A stretch of 64,000 nucleotides of DNA from Trichomonas vaginalis G3 (taxonomy: Eukaryota; Parabasalia; Trichomonadida; Trichomonadidae): NCBI RefSeq assembly GCF_026262505.1, contig NC_067205.1, forward strand, positions 2,728,001 to 2,792,000. Reading direction: 5' to 3'. A program made the position numbers and the translations under genes. Under the pieces are notes generated by a model that was not told where the DNA came from, did no database searches, and saw only the letters and a list, made by a program, of their open reading frames with translations. Positions 1-9,606 of the stretch are shown in pieces (position 1 is the stretch's first letter; every line of letters begins with the position of its first letter).

Positions 1-949
1 GAAATAACAGACTTAAACGTTAGCCTTGAAAAGAAAGCGGATGAGGAACTTGTGGCTAGTGCGTTAGAGAAGAAGGCGGATAAGGAATATGTGGATGAAA
101 AAGATAAAGAAATTATAGAAAGGGTTGACTGGTACCATGAACGGACATCGAAGATTTTAAAAACTAAAGCCGATACAGGATGGGTTTCAGGATGTTTAGA
201 CCTTAAAGCAGATAAAACTTATGTTAACGATGAGTTAGAGAAGAAAGCAAATAAGACTCATACACATACAAGTTTTACAACTGTTGCTATAGAAAGTATT
301 GAAGGAACGGTTGAAGAAACTGGTGGGGATGCATTATATTGTAAACCTCCTAACTTTCCACAAGGTTTAACATCGGATGACGACATAACGACGATGAGAA
401 ACATTAGATGTAAAGATGTTTATGTCATGAAGGATGAATATAATACTAAATTCACTGCTCAAGATTTATATGACAAGAAAGCAGACAAAACAGAGCTTCA
501 AACATTAAAGACAGAAATACTTCAAACATTATATCCTATAGGCTCTATTTATACGTCAATGAACTCTACCAGACCAGAACAGTTCTTGGTTTTGGAACTT
601 GGACTCAAATAGTCGACAGGTTTTGTATTGTGCAAACTCTTCAAAGGAAACAGGTGGAAGTAAAACGATTTCAGGTGAAAATTTACCTGCACATAGTCAC
701 TACATAGATTTAAGTACATCTCAAGCAGGTTGGCATAAGCATAGATATTGGGATTGGTCAGCAATGATAAAAGGTAAAGGATATGATGTTAAAGACAACG
801 TTAAGTTTGCTATAGATTGTTTCTGGAGTAACACTGAGGGAGGAGGAAACCATACACATCGCGTTTCAGGATATACGCAAACAACGGGACAAAGTAAAGA
901 ATACATGCCACCTTACATGACAGTTTACGCATGGTATAGAAATGCTTAG
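1..949 (+). pseudogene. Mav1 tail-fibre-like protein with phage collar-type C-terminus
   Basis: The reading frame is open from base 1, so the N-terminus is outside the window. It shows repeated KADK and HTHT-type heptad-like segments, then a YPIGSIYTSMNST motif and a glycine- and histidine-rich end (GGGNHTH, MPPYMTVYAWYR). These are features of phage tail-collar or short-tail-fibre domains. The Mav2 fibre locus at 41059-42872 is a close relative with the same motifs in the same order. The likely role is a trimeric surface fibre of the particle (inference). It is a fossil with about one break. Confidence 0.65.
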
Positions 950-1898
950 TCGTCATTTTCAACTTCTTTAGCATATTCGTCAGGAGTTGTCTTATATTTG
1001 TTAGGAACTGTCTTTGAAAGTATACCACCTTGAACTTTGACAAGTTTGAAACGAGGTCTGACAATAGTTTTTATCTTCTGCTTGCAGTCTGTACATTTGC
1101 CATGTTTGCCTAAACTTCATAATATTCTCTTGTATACTTTCTTCTATTTTTACGAACACGAATGTGAGTACCTGTCGGGTTCCCATTGTTGTCATAGTCA
1201 ATAGTATTTTCATATGGGTCGCGTTTAGGTATTTCTATTTTTACTTTGTCATCTTTCTGAAGTTTGAAGCCCGGCATTCTTTCTTGTTTGTCTCTTTTGA
1301 CTAAATTATTAAATATATAGTCTTTCTCTAAGTCAGGGTTGTTTTTCATTTCTTCGGGGGAGTGGTTTCCCAAACCTTTTTGTTTACGGCTATTGTAAAT
1401 ATTTAAAACTTGTCTCATCTTTGCCATGGAGAAGTGTCTATATTTGTCGTCATATGACATTTCATTTGCTTCACCACCTTGTGGTTGGTTTAAGTCTCTT
1501 AACATTTTATACATCCGTCAATGACACCAAGAGCAGATGGTTTTGGTCGACAATGAAATATTGGTTTACATTTTTTGAACGCAGATAGTTTTTTACATCA
1601 TCTGATTTGAAAGAACTTTCACAGTCAGATGTCAGTTTTGTTGATGGTATTTGTCAACGAATATTGTCAAAGCAGTTTTCACATCTAAAATATTTTTGGA
1701 CCATAATGGTATGGCTTCACAGTATCTTGTGTTTTGACCAACAAATATTAACCAGTATGGTGGTCCATCTTCTCTATACCTCGGAATGTTTTCCAAGATA
1801 TCCATAAACCAAGCATTTGGTGTTGAACTAAAGATTTTTATCATGAGTGCTTTTTTTGTCGCTTTAGAAACATAGGGGTCCTTGTTTGGATTCGTCAT
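948..1898 (-). pseudogene. Mav1 retrovirus-like (rve) integrase
   Basis: Segments such as TPNAWFMDILENI and YWLIFVGQNTRYCEAIPL match the integrase core of Mavericks. A basic C-terminal part follows, with SPEEMKNNPDLEKDYIF, and a small CTDCK segment lies near the end. It would insert the element into host DNA. It faces the fibre gene tail to tail; integrase and fibre genes are also neighbours in Mav2. Broken, with several breaks. The family call rests on comparison with the intact Mav2 integrase at 39905-40990. Confidence 0.65.
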
Positions 1899-1915
1899 TT
1901 TTTATCCTATAAGAA

Positions 1916-2315
1916 ATGGGTTTATTTGGCGCATTAGCAGGAGTTGCATCCAGATTTTTGCCCGCAGTGGAACAATAGCCAGAGTGTATTTGGAGTTGGA
2001 AGGAAGATTTTGAGTACATTAGGTATACTTAAAGAGAAAGCACAACCTATTATACAAACTGTACAGAAAGGTTGGGATGTAGCACGAGATGCAACAAATC
2101 TTATTCCAAATCCTGAAACAAGAGGAAAAGTTCAAGGATGGATGGACAATGTAGGAAGACAAGCAGGAAACTATTATAACAAAGCAAATGACTACTATAA
2201 CCAAGCAGGACACTATATGGACCAAGGTGAAAGATTCTTTAACAGAGGATATAACCATGCACAACAGTGGGTAAACAATAACCAACCTCAACCGCCTCAA
2301 ACGTGGGGAATGTAA
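1916..2315 (+). pseudogene. Mav1 small virion-like protein with MGLFG start
   Basis: The start MGLFGALAG fits an N-myristoylation or membrane-active N-terminus. Further on are an amphipathic stretch and a region rich in Asn, Tyr and Gln with repeated NYYNKAND/YYNQAGH-type units, ending in NQPQPPQTWGM. Mav2 has a protein of comparable layout at 48344-48880: hydrophobic N-terminus, then a polar tail. A membrane-lytic or internal virion protein is a guess by analogy; no family is recognised. About one break. Confidence 0.4.
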
Positions 2316-2316
2316 A

Positions 2317-2337
2317 GTTTTTTACTGAGATGAAATG
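2317..2337 (+). promoter_or_regulatory. Conserved leader motif TTTTTTACTGAGATGAAATG
   Basis: The 20-base motif TTTTTTACTGAGATGAAATG directly precedes two Mav1 genes, here and at 3609-3629. In both the start codon overlaps a two-codon upstream frame (ATG AAA TGA). Exact conservation across two unrelated coding starts suggests a core promoter or translation leader of the element. Function is inferred only from position. Confidence 0.4.
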
Positions 2338-3607
2338 AACAATACAGCATTGTAGGGTTGTTAAAAATATCAAAAATTAGCGTTTTGAAGACACCATGGT
2401 GTCTTATAATTTTCCCTTCCTTATTGGCGTGTAGAAATAAATGCGCCAATAGATTGAAGAAGAAGAATTGTTTTTCTCTTAATGAACTTTAATCCTTTTG
2501 ATATAAGAATATTAAAAACATTAATATAATTTCGATTTCGGAAATTAAATTTCCAAATTTTTTGTCGATTTCGGAAATAACAGGATCCCGCATCCACACG
2601 CAACAACAAAACACAAAACACACTTTTTGGTTCTTTCATCGTTTTAATCGTAATTTATGTAATACATGATTTGGATAAATTTTACAAATATAGAACCTAT
2701 ATTATATTCTTTTCAAAGATTCTTGCAAATCATCAAAAATAATTGTATTTTAAAAAACGATCAAATTATCCTTTCATTATTTTAAACTTAAATTAGTTTT
2801 TATGATTGACTAAAGCAATCATATTTATTGATCATTAAATAAACAAAAATAATATTTGAGAGTTATTTCAAAAAAAACACATTGAATTTATTAATTTGTC
2901 TCAATTTCAGTATTATAAATTTTTATAATTTCAATATTTTGAAATACACTTTTTAATATTTCAATATTTATGATATTTCAATGTATTAAGTGGTCTCAAA
3001 TTGAGCTTCTCAAATATAAGTTGGCCTATTCAAATAATAAAATTAAATAATATTTAAAATAATAAATAAAAGTGATTGAGGTCATAGCAAAACGGCTGTT
3101 TCAGTCATTAATTCTTAAAAATAAAAAGGGTAAAAACTAAATAAAATGGGTAAAATTCAATAGTGTCTGTGCTATCGTTCAGTTTGAAGGTGTCTTTTGA
3201 AACCGCAAGACACATTGAATTTTTGAATAGTGTATTATGGTTTGACAGACACCAATGAAAAAAATAAAATGATATTTATTTTAAATATATAAGATCCTTA
3301 TATAAAATATAAATATTTTATCGTTTTATTTTCTTGTTTTAGAAATGTTTTTTATTGAAAAATCAATAAAACTAACTCCAAAATAAAATTTTTGATTTAA
3401 AGACACTATGATGACACCAGGCAAATCTTCCAAGACACCTATCGTCAGGAATCTAACAACCCTACAGCATTGAGACAAATGGGTTCAAGATGGATTTGTC
3501 GGCTTCCAGCAGTTACACAACGTGTTTGTCAAGTTCTTCCTATACCTCAGGAAGTTTTAGACCGACTTAAAAAACAACAACAACCAGTTGAAAACAAACC
3601 AAACTAA
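2335..3607 (+). pseudogene. Small Mav1 gene interrupted by the MITE
   Basis: A short coding frame begins at 2335 after the conserved leader motif and is split by the transposon at 2353-3464. Coding-like sequence lies again on the far side and ends at 3607, with a basic, Gln-rich tail (LKKQQQPVENKPN). No protein family is recognised. Its value is as a marker that the MITE entered Mav1 after Mav1 had inserted. Confidence 0.4.
2353..3464. mobile_element. Non-autonomous DNA transposon (MITE), hAT-like ends
   Basis: The 1,112-bp AT-rich segment has 11-bp terminal inverted repeats, TAGGGTTGTTA at the left and its exact complement at the right. It is flanked by the direct repeat CAGCATTG (2345-2352 and 3465-3472), an 8-bp target duplication. 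It contains no coding frame. Several GACACC/GGTGTC motifs lie near both ends, including the palindrome GACACCATGGTGTC near 2390, as expected for subterminal transposase-binding sites. TAGGG ends with 8-bp duplications suggest hAT; the duplication does not fit the nTnnnnAn hAT target preference, so the superfamily is uncertain. Confidence 0.8.
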
Positions 3608-3608
3608 A

Positions 3609-3629
3609 ATTTTTTACTGAGATGAAATG
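3609..3629 (+). promoter_or_regulatory. Second copy of the leader motif
   Basis: This repeats the TTTACTGAGATGAAATGA block seen at 2317-2337, again ending in the start codon of the following gene (ATG at 3627). See the first copy for the reasoning. Confidence 0.4.
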
Positions 3630-4210
3630 ACCGAAGAAGTTGAAACGGTAGATTTGACACCACAAACAAAAAGTTCAGAACCATTGTCAAAACCTGTCAA
3701 AGAACTTACAGATGAAGAGAAAATTTCAATAATAGAAAGTGCCAGGTCTGGAAATACAAACCCTAACTACAAAGTCACTTTTCATAAAATGGAACGGCAA
3801 GTATCTCAAAAAAGAAACAGACTCTCACAAATAAAATATTGAAGTCTGAAGGAGCTTTCGAGACAACAGATGGAAAAGTTTACTTCACTGACCAACAGTT
3901 CATTATAGAACATCTCATTGACTTAGAGTCGAAATATTCTAAACTTTACAACAAACACAAAAAGTTGAAAGGAAAACAAAAACAAATGGCATATGATATT
4001 TATGAAGATGTTGACGACACAACTGTTCCTGCAAGTGAAGTAAAGTCAGAGAAACCGAAAAGTGACGAAAAACCGATAGAAGAAGAAAAACCAAAAACTG
4101 AAGATAAACCAAAACCAAAGTTTAGTTTGGAAACTAAACCAAGTCAACCTTCATTAGCTGGTATGGGTTGGCGTCAAAGACTTATGGCAGCAGGCGGTTA
4201 TGTAAAGTAA
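3627..4210 (+). pseudogene. Mav1 acidic/lysine-rich protein, unrecognised
   Basis: The frame starts just after the leader motif and encodes a charged protein. The first part is acidic (MTEEVETVDLTPQ). The middle is a coiled-coil-like stretch (LESKYSKLYNKHKKLKGK). The tail is a low-complexity KPKSDEKPIEEEKP region ending in GMGWRQRLMAAGGYVK. Acidic Lys/Pro/Glu tails are common in virion accessory proteins, but no family can be named. About one break. Confidence 0.4.
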
Positions 4211-4239
4211 AGAAAAAATATTTTTTTTCTTTTTATAAA

Positions 4240-4425
4240 ATGCCCCCATATAGAATGGATAGAAAATCTGCTAGAATAAAAGCAGAGTTACAAAGATATG
4301 GTTGGAGAGTTTCGAAGAAGTTTAAATATAAGAAAGGAAGACCCATAAAAGTCTATGACAAATTGTCTGGTCTTCGCTACGAAATGGATTTGGAAACAGA
4401 CGTGCAAATTATCCAAACAGACTAG
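4240..4425 (+). CDS. Small basic Mav1 protein
   Basis: The 61-codon frame starts MPPYRMDRKSARIKAELQ and is strongly basic in its first two thirds (KKFKYKKGRP), then turns acidic. It follows the preceding gene by about 30 bp on the same strand, with an AT-rich leader. A nucleic-acid-binding role is plausible from charge only. No relative is recognised in the window. Confidence 0.35.
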   Translation: MPPYRMDRKSARIKAELQRYGWRVSKKFKYKKGRPIKVYDKLSGLRYEMDLETDVQIIQTD

Positions 4426-4531
4426 AGAGGTTAGAAGAAGAACGTCTTATGGACATGCCTTTCGATGTTAGTGAACCTCAAGTTGAAGGACACGACGGCT
4501 TTGCCAGATTCTACTGAAACATGACGAACAA

Positions 4532-6388
4532 TTGCATCCTTTGAGAAGGAAAAAAGGTAGTGCAGAGGATGGTCATGCTCCCATGGAAAGAACAAGATAT
4601 GCATATGAGAAGTACCGTGAAGTTAGAAGTCAAATTACATCTGGTCGAACCTTTACAGTAAACTTTGACGAAGGAAAGAACAAAGAAGGCTTCATGGGTG
4701 TACTTGCTGCCATACAAGACGGAAATAAGAAAGGACACAATCTCAGATTGACCATAACAGATTTGGATGGTCACATTTACTATGCACATGGCAATGTCAC
4801 AACAGCTGCAATGCTTCTTGACGCTTTCAAGACTACAAAGAGAGAACAAATGGTTGACTCCGACTCAGACATTTTGAATGCAATTGAAGGAATTGCAAGT
4901 GTCAAGTTCGAATGGTACCAACCTAACCCTCAAGCAGTCAGACAACATGCTGGATACTTCCCCTTCATAAATAAGTCTGACATTGACTTGACAAGGTATG
5001 GAATTTACAATTCAATTGAAACAATTGTCAATGAACCTTGCATTCTTACATGTCTCAGGAACTCTGGTCTTGTTACAGATGAGAAGATGAAGTATCTTGA
5101 GTCATGTGTGAAGACAAGGTACATTCTCAGAGGTCAATTGGCAAAAATTGCACCGTTGGCAAATGTCAATATCCGAGTCAACATACCTACAGCTAAAGGT
5201 TCTTCACATGACGACTATGTTGTTGACAAAGACTTACCATGGTTGAAGATTGTAATTGTCCCAACCACTTCATGTTGAACGAAAGTCTTACAAACCATTG
5301 TTCGGAAAAGGCAAGTGCAACATTGTCAGAGCTGTAAACATTCTTTTCGAGAAAGGTTTGTTGGAACCAATTCCAGATGACAAGCTGACAGAAACTTTTG
5401 TACCAAAAGACGAAACAAACTTTTCACTGTTAGCAAGACCAAAAGTTGTTCCAGACAAAGTTCTAGTACAAAAGAAGTACACAATTCCACAAGGAGTTGG
5501 ATTGTTCGGATACCAACCTGAACCAGAAGAACTTCCAATGAGGTTGCAAGAACTTCAAGATGCTATAAACAAATTCATTGAGACATCCAATTGACGTCAA
5601 ATTGTATTGGAGAGCACTGAGTTAGGTCAGAAGGTTTTATATGAAACAGGTTGCTTCGACGATGTTTATGAGATAACAGGAGAAGTTTCTCAGAAGATAA
5701 GAGACTCACTTGAATTTCCACAAACTGGACCAATGGTTTGCGACAAGTTCGACTCAGATGAAAAGATATACTATGTCGACCTTAACGCTGCATACATGAG
5801 GTTTGTCCAATATATTCCGACTGGAATTCCAAAACGAAGATGGTGAGTTCCGCCGGAAGGAACTATACAGTTGGAAAAGTCATACAACAACTGTATGATA
5901 TTAGGAAAGCTTCAAACCCCAAACTTGCAATGACACTCAAATTGCTTATGAATTCGACATGGGGATATTCCATTAAGAAACCTCAAGAGATGAAGAGTAA
6001 ACATTATGAGAAGGTCGACAACTTTGTTGAAAGGTTTTCTCCTTTTGTTTTGAAGTACGAATTCACTCAAGGTCAAAGTGGCTTAGTAACCACATTAAAA
6101 CCTATTGTCGAACATTGGTCTTACCCTCAGTTCGCAAAAGCAGTCCTTGACAACTACAACAAATTCTTCTCCGAAGTCAAATCGAAAGTTGTGGTTTACT
6201 ATGAGAACATTGACGCACTCATGACGAACGAAGAAGGGTACAACAAACTCATTGAAATGGGTTTAGTTAGTGAAAAGATGGGCTGTTTTAAGCTAGATAA
6301 GGTATTTTCCGAAGTTCATGTAATATCGAAAAGGAAATATTGGGGTATACTTGAAGACGGCACAGAAATAAAACATTGCATGAAGTAA
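4532..6388 (+). pseudogene. Mav1 family B DNA polymerase remnant
   Basis: The locus keeps signatures of a viral or Maverick family B polymerase. A DLNAAYM segment matches motif A, KLLMNSTWGY matches motif B (KxxxNSxxG), and a VVYYENIDA segment occupies the motif C position. Upstream sequence (ITDLDGHIYYAHGN) belongs to the exonuclease and N-terminal part. It would copy the element by protein priming. It differs in sequence from the Mav2 polymerase at 32397-36245 and is much shorter. Fossil with several breaks. Confidence 0.6.
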
Positions 6389-6536
6389 AAATTTATTTTA
6401 AAAAAGTGACATTTTTAAAATTTTATTTGAAATGTACGCTGAGTTTGTTGGAGAAGACCGTTGGGAAACTTGTTTGTTAGATGAGAAATATGAAATGGCA
6501 TACCATTTTAAAACAATATATTTTTACATATATTAA

Positions 6537-7397
6537 ATGCTTCAGGTTGAAAAACAAAGAACAAAAGTAGCAGATACAAAACCGTTAGACTATATCTTTA
6601 CAAATGCTGGTAGGACTATTTCAGATGAAGAAATTTCATCCCGAGTATACAAGTTTGACTATCCAATTCGTTGGCTTCAAAGTCCTTCAGATGCAAAGGC
6701 AATAGGATTTAGAAGAGTTTTGTTTTCAAATAGAACTAACGCATTTATGTTCGCAGTATATTTTCATGGGCAGTATAAAGGTTCTGATGGTCTAATAGAC
6801 AAATTTGACGAAATGAGAATCTTTACAGTTCGTTCAGACGAAAGTCTTGAGAAAACTCTAAATGACTTTCAAACTCAAATGAACAAATATTATTGGGAAT
6901 TTCAAGAAAAATACGACTCTTTACTAAATGGAACATACTATCTGAAACTAGAATATGACAAGATGAACTCCACCGTTTCATTTCAAAAGATTGAAATTAA
7001 CCCTCCAAGAGATACAGAGTTTTTATATTGGAAAGTAGACAAACGTTCTTGGGCACAATTTCTTCGGTTACTAAACCAGAACGAACCATTACCACCAGAT
7101 GGTCCATTTAAATTTATACTTCCACCAGCAGATTTGACAGTTTATAGAAACGTGTTTGACCCTCAAAATGTTATGTGTCATGCAAGTTTCAGTTCAAGCA
7201 ACAATAGTTTTCTATGTATTGGTAAGGACTTTTATGACTTTGCTTCTAAATTCTACGAACCACCTAGTAACAGTTTCTCTGACTTTCAAGTTTGGTTCAC
7301 AACAAATGGTGTGCAACATATTATTCCATTGTACTATGACTTTTATCTCGAATTGTCTTTCATATATAACTACGGAAAAGTGCTGAAAAAGTATTGA
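6537..7397 (+). CDS. Mav1 member of a ~290-residue structural protein family
   Basis: The 286-residue frame resembles two Mav2 proteins (31458-32315 and 47264-48145). All three share an N-terminal aromatic-Pro-x-x-Trp segment (here FDYPIRWLQ) followed by a Lys-containing conserved strand (KAIGFRRVL), and similar length. Beta-rich composition and presence in both elements suggest a minor capsid or vertex protein, but this is inference. A 34-codon frame (6433-6537) lies just upstream and ends at this start. Confidence 0.45.
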   Translation: MLQVEKQRTKVADTKPLDYIFTNAGRTISDEEISSRVYKFDYPIRWLQSPSDAKAIGFRRVLFSNRTNAFMFAVYFHGQYKGSDGLIDKFDEMRIFTVRSDESLEKTLNDFQTQMNKYYWEFQEKYDSLLNGTYYLKLEYDKMNSTVSFQKIEINPPRDTEFLYWKVDKRSWAQFLRLLNQNEPLPPDGPFKFILPPADLTVYRNVFDPQNVMCHASFSSSNNSFLCIGKDFYDFASKFYEPPSNSFSDFQVWFTTNGVQHIIPLYYDFYLELSFIYNYGKVLKKY

Positions 7398-7422
7398 AAA
7401 ATAATGTTTATGTTAGCATGTT

Positions 7423-7447
7423 AGATCTAACATTTTTTCTAACATCG
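7423..7447. promoter_or_regulatory. GTTAGATCTAAC palindrome with flanking arms
   Basis: The perfect 12-bp palindrome GTTAGATCTAAC lies between the ends of two convergent genes. The same core occurs at 8609 and 11316, each nested in a longer GGGTAG...CTACCC inverted repeat. Its place after stop codons suggests a 3'-end or termination hairpin (inference). Confidence 0.4.
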
Positions 7448-7522
7448 TAGAAAACTCATGAAAACAATTTATTTTTGACACTTTCACAAAAAACATAAAA
7501 AAGTGCAGCTAAACGTTAAGGT

Positions 7523-7819
7523 TTACTGAACTGGTTGGATGTCGCCTTCACAGGTTATGTAGAATGGTTGACCCGAGAAGTGGAACAGTGCTCTGAGAAT
7601 TTGTATAATTCGTGGAATTGGACTCTCTCTGTTTGGTATTTTTATCCAAGGACGTTTGTTTAGGAACTTAACAAGAGCTTCTCTTTTGGCGTCCTTTATG
7701 TCGTCGTAGGCTGTCCCGTCTGGTATTTGAATTGGAATTTCAGTCGAAGTCTCGAGATTCAAGACAGCCCTTCCAGAAATAGTGGTGAACTTGACCTTGG
7801 GCTTCATGACCTTGCGCAA
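7523..7819 (-). CDS. Small Mav1 protein, unrecognised
   Basis: The 98-residue frame begins MRKVMKPKVKFTTISGRA and contains a beta-type segment (EIPIQIPDGTAYDD) and a basic middle (KFLNKRPWIKIPNRE). It runs against the preceding plus-strand gene, and the palindrome at 7423 lies between their 3' ends. No family or motif of known function is visible. Confidence 0.35.
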   Translation of the reverse strand: MRKVMKPKVKFTTISGRAVLNLETSTEIPIQIPDGTAYDDIKDAKREALVKFLNKRPWIKIPNRESPIPRIIQILRALFHFSGQPFYITCEGDIQPVQ

Positions 7820-7892
7820 GTAGTCTTTTACGCAGTCGTTTATTTAAATTAGGTAAACTGCCTCGTCAAATCCTTCTGGCATTCCGAGTCCT

Positions 7893-8240
7893 TCCATCCG
7901 ACAGAAAAAGTCCTTCCTTCCAACAGGAAAAGTTTTTCCTTCCGACAGAAAAAATTTTTCCTTCCGACAGAAAAAATTTTTCCTTAAGACAGAAAAAATT
8001 TTTCCTTAAGACAGAAAAAATTTTTCCAGTTGTCCGTCCGTAAACCATTCAAATTTTCGAAAATTGAGAACTTTTTGGTCGAACTTCAGAAAAAGTTTTT
8101 CCTTCCAACAGAAAAAGTTTTTCCTTCCGACAGAAAAAGTTTTTCCTTCCGACAGAAAAAGTTTTTCCTTCCGACAGAAAAAGTTTTTCCTTCCAACAGG
8201 AAAAGTTTTTCCTTCCAACAGGAAAAGTTCTTCCTTCTGA
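7893..8240. repeat. 22-bp minisatellite (CCTTCCGACAGAAAAAGTTT type)
   Basis: About a dozen units of roughly 22 bp alternate CCTTCCGACAGAAAAA with T runs, in two blocks separated by unique sequence at about 8031-8085. Unit variants differ at one or two bases (GACAGAAAAA, AACAGGAAAA, AAGACAGAAA). Because 3 x 22 bp keeps frame, reading frames run through it on both strands; these are treated as by-products. The block precedes the P/Q-rich gene. Confidence 0.75.
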
Positions 8241-8254
8241 CAGGACACAAACGA

Positions 8255-8605
8255 ATGTCCCACGTCCCACCAACCCAGTCCATTCCCAAACCAGAGGAAC
8301 CTAAAGAACCACAACAGTCTCCTCAGCAAGCTCAGTTCCAGCAAGTACCTCCACCAAATTACTACCAATTTCCACCTCAAGGTTACTACCCACCACAAGG
8401 CTTCCCGAACTACCCTCCTCTGCCTATGCCTTACTTCCCCAACCCTTGGATGTTCCAGCAAGCTCCACCCCAGCAATTCCAATCTCAATCCAAATCGAAG
8501 AGAGACCAAGAGTTCGAAGAAGGTCTGAACCGTTTACGCAAAGAGTATGCCACAGCTCCAATTGAGAGAAAGTTGTTCCCGGACCAAAAATATATTTTAG
8601 GGTAG
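8255..8605 (+). CDS. Pro/Gln-rich Mav1 protein
   Basis: From the ATG at 8255 the product starts MSHVPPTQSIPKPEEP and is dominated by Pro, Gln, Tyr and Phe (QGYYPPQGFPNYPPLPMPY). It ends in a charged helix (KSKRDQEFEEGLNRLRKEY). Such low-complexity Pro/Gln proteins occur as virion or scaffold components, but the function is unknown. The frame is open further upstream through the minisatellite; the start at 8255 is chosen because the upstream part is pure repeat. Confidence in expression is low. Confidence 0.4.
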   Translation: MSHVPPTQSIPKPEEPKEPQQSPQQAQFQQVPPPNYYQFPPQGYYPPQGFPNYPPLPMPYFPNPWMFQQAPPQQFQSQSKSKRDQEFEEGLNRLRKEYATAPIERKLFPDQKYILG

Positions 8606-8655
8606 ATGGTTAGATCTAACATGTTTTCTACCCTCTTGAATTTTCATGACTTCTT
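8585..8655. repeat. Left inverted repeat of KilA-N cassette
   Basis: This ~70-bp block has an AT-palindromic AAAAATATATTTT, the GGGTAG/CTACCC hairpin with the GTTAGATCTAAC core, then TTTTCATGACTTC. It is repeated in inverted orientation at 11282-11353. Together the two copies bracket the KilA-N/GIY-YIG-like gene and its repeat arrays. Confidence 0.7.
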
Positions 8656-8790
8656 CGTAAATGTTTTGTCAAGACTTCTTCGTAAATGTTTTGTCAAGAC
8701 TTCTTCGTAAATGTTTTGTCAAGACTTCATCGTAAATGTTTTGTCAAGACTTCTTCGTAAATGTTTTGTCAAGACTTCTTCATCGTAATG
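8640..8790. repeat. 25-bp tandem array, left block A
   Basis: Five to six units of the 25-bp motif GTCAAGACTTCTTCGTAAAT+GTTTT, nearly identical. The same motif makes up block B (9226-9440) and, inverted, 11030-11290. Confidence 0.75.
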
Positions 8791-8817
8791 AGCGTAAATC
8801 AGACAAAAATAATGTTT

Positions 8818-8841
8818 AGGTGAAGTGGTGCGATCTCACCT
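8818..8841. promoter_or_regulatory. AGGTGA...TCACCT hairpin
   Basis: The inverted repeat AGGTGA-N12-TCACCT is followed by T-rich TTTTTTCACCTC repeats. Other copies are at 9474-9497 and 10988-11011 in Mav1 and at about 28135, 28228, 38074, 38622, 39759, 48912 and 49017 in Mav2, always between genes. Conservation across both elements argues for a functional signal such as a 3'-end hairpin or a protein-binding site. Confidence 0.5.
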
Positions 8842-8879
8842 GTTTTTTCACCTCTTTTTCACCTCTTGAATTTGTCATG

Positions 8880-8935
8880 AATTTCCTTAAGATAGAAAAA
8901 ATAAAGTTAGTTTTATTTTTTTATTTTGTATGTTA
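8880..8935 (+). promoter_or_regulatory. KilA-type upstream module, orphan copy
   Basis: The block TCCTTAAGATAGAAAAAATA followed by AAGTTAGTTTTATTTTTT matches the modules just upstream of the KilA-type genes at 9607 and 11624. Here no gene follows; the 106-bp repeats begin instead. It may mark a lost gene. Confidence 0.4.
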
Positions 8936-9235
8936 GATATGATTTCAGGGATTTTTTTGACGAAGTGTTACTCTTCACTTCGTCAAAAAATAACAGTTAT
9001 CTAATGAAAAAGTGTCATTTTTTGTATTTTTTTGTATGTTAGATATGATTTCAGGGATTTTTTTGACGAAGTGTTACTCTTCACTTCGTCAAAAAATAAC
9101 AGTTATCTAATGAAAAAGTGTCATTTTTTGTATTTTTTTGTATGTTAGATATGATTTCAGGGATTTTTTTGACGAAGTGTTACTCTTCACTTCGTCAAAA
9201 AATAACAGTTATCTAATGAAAAAGTGTCATGATTT
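8924..9235. repeat. 106-bp tandem repeat with internal hairpin, ~2.9 copies
   Basis: Three units start with matching GATTTCAGGGA segments at 8941, 9047 and 9153, giving a 106-bp period. Each contains a 15-bp perfect stem, TTTTTTGACGAAGTG with its complement, around an 8-nt loop. The copies are almost identical, so the expansion is recent. Confidence 0.85.
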
Positions 9236-9440
9236 CATCGTAAATGTTTTGTCAAGACTTCTTCGTACATGTTTTGTCATGACTTCATCGTACATGTTTT
9301 GTCATGACTTCATCGTACATGTTTTGTCAAACATGAACGTAAATGTTTTGTCAAGACTTCTTCGTACATGCTTTGTCAAGACTTCTTCGTACATGCTTTG
9401 TCAAACATGAACGTAAATGTTTTGTCAAGACTTCTTCATC
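9226..9440. repeat. 25-bp tandem array, left block B
   Basis: About eight units of the block A motif alternate between CTTCTTCGTA and CTTCATCGTA variants and include two AACATGAACGTAAATG units. It lies directly upstream of the AGGTGA hairpin and promoter module of the KilA-N gene. Confidence 0.7.
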
Positions 9441-9473
9441 GTAATGAGCGTAAAGGACCCAAAAATAATGTTT

Positions 9474-9497
9474 AGGTGAAGTGGTGCGATCTCACCT
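9474..9497. promoter_or_regulatory. AGGTGA...TCACCT hairpin
   Basis: Second Mav1 copy, with the same core as 8818-8841 (AGGTGAAGTGGTGCGATC then TCACCT), followed by T-rich CACCTC repeats. It sits about 110 bp before the start of the KilA-N gene. Confidence 0.5.
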
Positions 9498-9539
9498 TTT
9501 TTTTCACCTCTTTTTTCACCTCTTGAATTTTCATGAATT

Positions 9540-9606
9540 TTCCCGAAATAAAAAATAAAGTTAGTTTTATTTTTTTTATTTTTTTATTTTGTATAAAAAA
9601 ATAAAA
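9540..9606 (+). promoter_or_regulatory. KilA-type upstream module
   Basis: AAAAAATAAAGTTAGTTTTA followed by long T/A runs reaches directly to the ATG at 9607. The core AAAGTTAGTTTT is shared with the modules before 11624 and, on the minus strand, before the Mav2 genes starting near 39615 and 37926. Confidence 0.5.

Noticed and set aside
7866-8289. Several overlapping minus-strand frames rich in KNFFCRKEKLFL text
   Set aside because: They are translations of the 22-bp minisatellite in different frames.
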